Below are positions 60,101-64,000 of a stretch of 64,000 bases of DNA, in pieces. How positions within the stretch are numbered: position 1 is the stretch's first letter; every line of letters begins with the position of its first letter. The notes beneath the pieces are model-generated. The model was not told the origin of the DNA, ran no database searches, and worked only from the letters and a program-made list of their open reading frames with translations. The translations under genes and the position numbers were made by a program. Source of the DNA: JANYCO01 sp035535995 (GTDB taxonomy: Bacteria; Bacteroidota; Bacteroidia; Cytophagales; Cytophagaceae); the NCBI GenBank assembly GCA_035535995.1, contig DATLOZ010000009.1, forward strand, positions 186,001 through 250,000, written 5' to 3'.

Positions 60101-62460
60101 ACGGTGGCCGGCACCCCTACTGTACCCGGAGCGGTTACGTCGTCTACAGAAATTTTTACATTGTTGGAATATGTGGAAGGACAAGACCCGTTTTGCACCA
60201 ATGCTCTGAAATACGTAGTCGAGGTCAGATTCGTATAAGTATAATTCGTTGTTGTATTAACAATAAGATTGATCGTACTCCCAAATGCATCCGGTGAGGA
60301 TTCCCATTGTACGACACTGCCTGTATGAGTTCCCAGTGATAACGTGCCTGTATTGGCCCCTGAACATACGGTAGCCGGAGAGCCCAGTGTACCGGGCGCT
60401 GTAGCCTGGTCTACCGAAATAGTGATGGGAGAAGAATTAGCCGCCGGGCATACACCACTTTTAACCACCGCGCGAAATTGAGTAGTAGTGGTAAGATTGG
60501 AATAGCTATAAGCATTTGTTGTATTTGCAATAGTATTGATCGTGCCAAATCCATCGGTGGAAGATTCCCAGCGAGAGATCAGTCCTGTCTGGCCGCTAAG
60601 ATTGAGTGTGCCGCTGTTGGCAGTGGCGCAAACATTTGTAGAGGTACCAGAGCCAATTGTCCCTCCCACCGTAGCCGGCGACACGGTGATCTTTACAATA
60701 GAAGAATACGCAGAAGCACAAGCGCCATTCTGCACATTCGCTCTGAAGTATTGCGTAGAAGAAAGATTATTGTAATTATAAAAAGTATTTGTATTCACTA
60801 TTACCGTACCCGCTGTCGCAAAGGAATCGACCGAAGATTCCCAACTGATCACATTTCCCAATTGACTAAACAAAGTGATCGTACCGCTGTTGGAGGTGGC
60901 ACAAACAGTAGTCTGTCCGCTGAGCGTTCCTCCTACTGTTGGCTGCGCTACTTGCACTACCAAAGAATCGGAATATACGATCTGCCCGTTAAATTGAATA
61001 ACCGCACGGTAAGAAGTTTTTTGTGTGAGATTGGAAAATGGAAAACTCGAAGAAGAGGAAGTTGTGACTACATAATTCACAAAATTGTTATTGGAACTTT
61101 GCCAGGCTACTACACTACCATTGTTGCCTGCAATAGAAACCGTACCGCTATTCGTTGGGCTACACACCGCGGTAGTACCCGTAACGGCCCCTTTCACAAA
61201 CACCGGTGGCATAGGCCATATACAAGGTGAAACCACGGTATCAGGCAGATAGCGGTTTATGTAATCGGCCATTCCCAGCTGTCCGTTGGAATTGTCGCCC
61301 CAGGCAAGGAGTACTCCATTTTTCTTTTGGGCAAAGCCAAAATTTTCTCCGGAGGAGATTTGTACAATACTACTTAAAGAGCCCGATCCTGTTGGTTCCA
61401 GCACTTTGGTTGGAATGAGAGATGAAACGGTAGTATTGTTCCCGAATTTTCCTGCAGAGTTATCGCCCCATACCGACACAGTACTATCCATCCGCAGCGC
61501 CATCGAGAATCCATCTCCGGTAGCAATCGATTTCACATTACGCATCGCTGCTGTTCCCGTGGAGTTGAGTACATAGACGGGTGTATAAGAATTTGTATTA
61601 GTATTGTTGCCAAGTTGTCCTGTGTTGTTGGCTCCCCATGCCCAGGTAGTATCACCCGCGGAAAGCGCTACGGCATGTCGTTCGCTGCAGGAAACACTTA
61701 CAATATTGGTTAAATATCCTATACCATTTCTTCCCTTTACCTGCACAGCATATGAAGAAGCAGCCGTATTGTTTTGCGCGAGTTGCCCCGTGTAGTTTTG
61801 TCCCCAGGCCCAAAGCGTTCCATCGTTTAGAAGTGCGATGGCAAACAAATCGCCTGCAGCGATGGATACTACATTTTTCAAAGTATCACCAGGCGCTTTC
61901 AATACATAGACAGGAGAAGTCATGTCCGGCGAGGTGGTACCATTTCCCAGCGCACCAAAACTGCTATTTCCCCAGGCTACTACTTTTCCGTTGTTCAGCA
62001 CAGCATAGCCGGTTTCTGTTCCCATCGTTACATATTGTACTCCGGTCAGGTACCCTACAGTGTTCACACCTACTACGCGATAAGGATATTGATTATTATT
62101 TGCACCGTTGCCGAGAAGATTATTTCCCAACTGTCCATGATTATTATTTCCCCAGGTGATCACCGAATCGCCGGTGGAAGAAAGCGCTACGAGCGAAAAA
62201 GTTTGCTTGCCCGCCACCTGCTTGATGTTCATAAGCGTTCCAAAACCACCGATGCCGGAAACGATGTCAGGAGAATTGATAGAAGATAAAAAACCCCGGC
62301 CGAGCTGTCCGAACGAATTGTCACCGCTTACATAAACATGGCCGTCTTTGCATCGCAATACAGAAGATCTGCTTCCTCCGGTAAAATTAAGATTTTGGGT
62401 ATAGGCATTGGATGTAACAAATACAAAAAGAATCCAGCTATAAGAGAGCAGCCTTTTCAT
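57175..62460 (-). CDS. Giant surface protein: RCC1 propeller, 14 Ig-like repeats, type B T9SS tail
   Basis: I start at 62460, where MKRLLSYSWILFVFVTSNAYTQ is a signal peptide; a start at 62496 adds 12 residues. The 1761-residue protein begins with seven RCC1-type repeats, each with a WGxNxxGQLG-like core (VITWGNNNHGQLGNN, LWAWGQNYTGQLAQN, LLAWGDNSNGQLGMAD), enough for one closed seven-bladed propeller (about residues 20-415). Fourteen repeats of about 88 residues follow, with GGT...VCxxxNxGxxxLS...WESSxDxF...YxNLxxTTYxRxxVxNGxCP. The end is a type B gliding-motility tail (YPTISPNADQINDEW, FNRWGDVVYEARG). It is a probable T9SS-exported adhesin, working with the PorP/SprF and PD40 proteins behind it. 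Confidence 0.93.
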   Translation of the reverse strand: MKRLLSYSWILFVFVTSNAYTQNLNFTGGSRSSVLRCKDGHVYVSGDNSFGQLGRGFLSSINSPDIVSGIGGFGTLMNIKQVAGKQTFSLVALSSTGDSVITWGNNNHGQLGNNLLGNGANNNQYPYRVVGVNTVGYLTGVQYVTMGTETGYAVLNNGKVVAWGNSSFGALGNGTTSPDMTSPVYVLKAPGDTLKNVVSIAAGDLFAIALLNDGTLWAWGQNYTGQLAQNNTAASSYAVQVKGRNGIGYLTNIVSVSCSERHAVALSAGDTTWAWGANNTGQLGNNTNTNSYTPVYVLNSTGTAAMRNVKSIATGDGFSMALRMDSTVSVWGDNSAGKFGNNTTVSSLIPTKVLEPTGSGSLSSIVQISSGENFGFAQKKNGVLLAWGDNSNGQLGMADYINRYLPDTVVSPCIWPMPPVFVKGAVTGTTAVCSPTNSGTVSIAGNNGSVVAWQSSNNNFVNYVVTTSSSSSFPFSNLTQKTSYRAVIQFNGQIVYSDSLVVQVAQPTVGGTLSGQTTVCATSNSGTITLFSQLGNVISWESSVDSFATAGTVIVNTNTFYNYNNLSSTQYFRANVQNGACASAYSSIVKITVSPATVGGTIGSGTSTNVCATANSGTLNLSGQTGLISRWESSTDGFGTINTIANTTNAYSYSNLTTTTQFRAVVKSGVCPAANSSPITISVDQATAPGTLGSPATVCSGANTGTLSLGTHTGSVVQWESSPDAFGSTINLIVNTTTNYTYTNLTSTTYFRALVQNGSCPSTYSNNVKISVDDVTAPGTVGVPATVCFGTNSGNMSLSGNNGNVIRWEYSSDNFTSFINNIPNPSTNNNYSNLTVTTYYRAYVQNGVCPPAYSSVNIISVDPLSSGGALTPSSSVVCSGTNSGTITLSSQVGNVTSWESSTDNFSTIITPISNTNPTQDYLNLTATTSYRAVIQSGVCPVVRSPIATVTVTPVSVGGTVGASTTICSGTSGPSLSLSGYTGTVLRWEYSTDGFTTTNVIANTGTTYSYSALTTTTQFRARVKNGVCPGDFSIPATISVDQPSVAGSLGAATTVCSGSNTGTLTLSGPVAGSVVQWQSSTDNFSTIINPIANTTNTNTYNNLTTTTYYRTQVKNGVCPSVFSNSVLISVDAVSSGGMLSSSASVCSGTNTGSIMLSSQVGNIVQWESSTDISFSTVNVISTTSANYNYNNLTTTTYYRTQVQNGVCPPVYSTSVTISVYPVSNGGTLSGTDTVCYGFNGGNIILANNVGNIIRWEKSTNNFATYTVLTGTGNPQTYSNLISTTYYRVQVQNGSCAPVYSPIVEVTVNPNSVGGTISGSDTVCVSSNAGVLRLSGYLGTVVQWETSTDNFTSTTVPVSNTTDTIAYNNLSVTTYFRAQIQNIGCPITYPSPAMIKVDPVSVPGTLTAPAVVCASSNTGVIKLAGYSGTILQWDTSYNNFSTYDTIVNTTDSIEYHNLRHTTFYRALVKSGVCASAYSNVTAVTVNPASVGGTIIGAKNICIDANAGTLVLTGDTGVVLKWQTSPNNFATYTDIANVSHNFSFNSLTTPLSVRAEVQYSPCPPVYSDVFTFIINPSTVAGMITGNTVVKKGENSGPLTLINFTGGVQEWQYSEDTATGWTSLPITSNVYEFINLDTTIYVKARVKSGNCNDEWSAVFILQVSTESNTVLKVYPTISPNADQINDEWIIDNIALYPSNQVKIFNRWGDVVYEARGYDNTSKVWRGQSNTHFTVLGQDLPEGTYFYVIDPGNGKAEFSGYVVLNR
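57480..61200 (-). repeat. Tandem coding repeats of about 265 bases in the giant surface protein gene
   Basis: Fourteen related units encode Ig-like modules. Twelve or so keep a VC pair near the start and a GxCP pair near the end, suggesting one disulfide per module. The last unit (VAGMITGNTVVKKGENSG) has lost the first Cys. Units differ enough at the DNA level that they are old duplications rather than a fresh expansion. Confidence 0.9.
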
Positions 62461-62637
62461 ATGTTTTTGACTATCCGTTTGTCTAGACCTTGCCATGATA
62501 AAACCTATACGGTTTTGCTAAAGTATGTATTTTTATGGTGTAAAATATTTTGTTTGAACCTGCCATAATAAAAACCTATATCTTTGACGAAGTGAACTAT
62601 TTTCAAAAACCTTATAGGTTGGCAAGGGAAATGATCA

Positions 62638-64000
62638 TCAATTTTTCTTTATCGGAACAGTGACGGTGAATTTGGTGAACGCTCCGGGTTCACTTTCAAA
62701 TGCGATCGTACCGCCAAGTTTTTCCAAACTTAATTTCACGATGTATAAGCCCAGCCCTGTGCCTTCGGCTTCGTTGGTAGCGCGGTAGAACATGCCAAAT
62801 AATTTTCCTTTGTGCATGTCTTCGATTCCGATTCCATTATCTTTAAACAGCATCACAATCATACCGTTCTTTTCTTCCATGTCAATATCAAGGAATGAAA
62901 TATCTTTCTTCGTGTCCTGGTATTTGATCGCGTTGCCTATAAGATTTTGTACTACCGAATCCAGGATTGTTTCATCACTTTGGAGTTTGACGTTTTCCGG
63001 GATACGGTTGTGAATTTTCATTCGGTCGAATCCTTCTTTGAATACCAGGCCATTGATGATTTCATCGACAAAATTCTTTAGATGGATCTCGGTGTATTCC
63101 GGTACAATATTTTTAGCTCGACTAAAATAAAGCATATTATTTACCGTCTTCGAAAGCTTTTGTACTGTCTTGTTCACATAAGTAAAGTACTCCAGCGATT
63201 CTCTGTCTTTTATTGTTTTCAAAGCAATATCTGAAAGTCCTTTCAAGGAGTTCAACGGTCCTTTGATCTCGTGCGAAGCCTTTGATACGAAGGCATCCAG
63301 GTTTCTATTCTGCTCTTCGATGATCCCAGTTTGTTTTTTGATCTTACGCATATTAAAGGTGATCACCGCAAGTATCACGAGAATAAGCACTATGATAACC
63401 ACTGAATACCTGATCTTGACCCTGTATTCTTCTTCGATCTGTGCTTGCTTTAATTTATATTCTTCCAACTCACGTTTGGAAAGCATATTGATCGAATCTT
63501 TTTGCAGGATCAATGCTTTCATCTTGAACAAAAGATTGTATTTCTTTTCGATCACATTTTCCAATGTGCTCTTATTGGATTCGTATAACGATTCCAGGTG
63601 ATTAAGATATGTCGTGAGTTGTTTGCGCTGTTCAGGCGTGATCGCTGTGTCGCTTTCCAGTTGCTGGATGATCTTACTCATCTCACGCTCGATCTTCATA
63701 TTACTTTGAGTGATCAACCGTTTTTCTAATTCAAACTGTCGGAACAATCCTTCAAAATTTCGCTTATAATCTTGCGGTTCGATCAGCGATGAGATCACCT
63801 CATCGTCGAGACGGAATGGGATGATCGTCACCACAAGCGTTTTGGTCTTTTTATTGTATTCCTTTTTCTGAACTTGAAACCCAGGGATCAGAATATCGCT
63901 ATTGTAAGTAGCCCATTGCTGTAATTTAATAAGACCATTCTCTTCGCCGGAATACGTAAATCCATCCACTAATAATGTGATCCACTTGTAGGCGATCGTA
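62638..64000 (-). CDS. Sensor histidine kinase, N-terminal part outside the window
   Basis: The frame is open to the right edge: upstream of a GTG at 63969 it continues IAYKWITLLVDGFTYSG with no stop, so the true start lies beyond base 64000. About 454 codons are present: an extracytoplasmic sensor region of about 180 residues with a long helical stretch, a membrane helix near SVVIIVLILVILAVITF, and the kinase core. The H box is FVSKASHEIKGPLNSLKGL, the N box QNLIGNAIKYQD, the G1 box FKDNGIGIEDM and the G2 box GTGLGLYIVKL. It ends 178 bases upstream of the giant surface protein start; a role in controlling that operon is only positional inference. Confidence 0.93.
   Translation of the reverse strand, partial: TIAYKWITLLVDGFTYSGEENGLIKLQQWATYNSDILIPGFQVQKKEYNKKTKTLVVTIIPFRLDDEVISSLIEPQDYKRNFEGLFRQFELEKRLITQSNMKIEREMSKIIQQLESDTAITPEQRKQLTTYLNHLESLYESNKSTLENVIEKKYNLLFKMKALILQKDSINMLSKRELEEYKLKQAQIEEEYRVKIRYSVVIIVLILVILAVITFNMRKIKKQTGIIEEQNRNLDAFVSKASHEIKGPLNSLKGLSDIALKTIKDRESLEYFTYVNKTVQKLSKTVNNMLYFSRAKNIVPEYTEIHLKNFVDEIINGLVFKEGFDRMKIHNRIPENVKLQSDETILDSVVQNLIGNAIKYQDTKKDISFLDIDMEEKNGMIVMLFKDNGIGIEDMHKGKLFGMFYRATNEAEGTGLGLYIVKLSLEKLGGTIAFESEPGAFTKFTVTVPIKKN

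Noticed and set aside
57480..61200. Regular repeat spacing that might be mistaken for a CRISPR-like array
   Set aside because: Units are about 265 bases, in frame, diverged, and encode Ig-like modules; there are no short identical repeats with unique spacers.
60478..61230. Long plus-strand frame opposite the giant repeat protein
   Set aside because: It comes from the repetitive codon pattern of the sense repeats (several similar antisense frames recur), not from a separate gene.

Overview
The window comes from a member of the Bacteroidota, most likely an environmental, gliding, polymer-degrading lineage near the Cytophagales or Chitinophagales. The placement is an inference. It rests on several proteins with type IX secretion (T9SS) C-terminal signals of both kinds (type A 'PNP...GLY' tails and type B gliding-motility tails), a PorP/SprF-family protein, promoters of the Bacteroidota form (TTG, about 20 bases, TAnnTTTG), little Shine-Dalgarno signal, and a pyrH-frr pair.

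Layout. 1-2.9 kb: a MarR regulator, membrane-fusion protein and RND pump operon (the pump runs off the left edge), with a perfect palindromic candidate operator. 3.2-9.3 kb: tRNA-Arg(ACG), a CPA1 Na+/H+ antiporter, mnmD overlapping a histidine kinase, and frr/pyrH. 9.5-14.3 kb: a biotin carrier protein, an M1 aminopeptidase lipoprotein, an RluA-type pseudouridine synthase, an IscA-type protein and methylmalonyl-CoA epimerase. 14.4-23.6 kb: a nearly complete thiamin operon, read right to left as thiS-thiC-(thiE-like)-thiD-thiE-thiG-thiH, then a GH3 lipoprotein, then thiF-rhodanese. It is headed by a TPP riboswitch. 23.7-31.8 kb: an HPP membrane protein, a secreted protein, pgi, an M42 peptidase, an acyl-CoA carboxylase beta subunit and Ppx/GppA. 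31.9-45 kb: a secreted polysaccharide block with a CE2-type esterase, two GH18 chitinase-like enzymes and two large T9SS cargo proteins, interrupted by small cytoplasmic genes and a GlxA-type regulator. 45.3-54.1 kb: lpxH, ftsH, rsfS, birA, ahcY, a solitary HsdR-N nuclease-like protein, a frameshifted remnant of a T9SS tail, and an EamA transporter. 54.2-64 kb: a three-gene T9SS unit (a 1761-residue protein with a seven-repeat RCC1 propeller and 14 Ig-like repeats, a PorP/SprF protein, and a TPR/PD40 protein) and a second histidine kinase that runs off the right edge.

The genes suggest a linked metabolism. The biotin carrier, carboxyltransferase beta subunit, BirA and methylmalonyl-CoA epimerase would together carboxylate propionyl-CoA and feed methylmalonyl-CoA; the biotin carboxylase subunit and mutase are not here. 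The two GH18 enzymes, the GH3 enzyme and the esterase fit chitin or amino-sugar polymer breakdown at the cell surface.

The most distinctive non-coding feature is a set of intergenic palindrome families. One, with arms around ATACTGTTGCTGTTGCTC, occupies four of the five convergent gene junctions in the window. Others (ATTGCGAGGA, GATACCGGAT and TTCAACATTCATAACTC types) lie just after, or form part of, stop codons. I found no CRISPR array, insertion sequence, phage or integrative element, and no clearly new multi-gene system.
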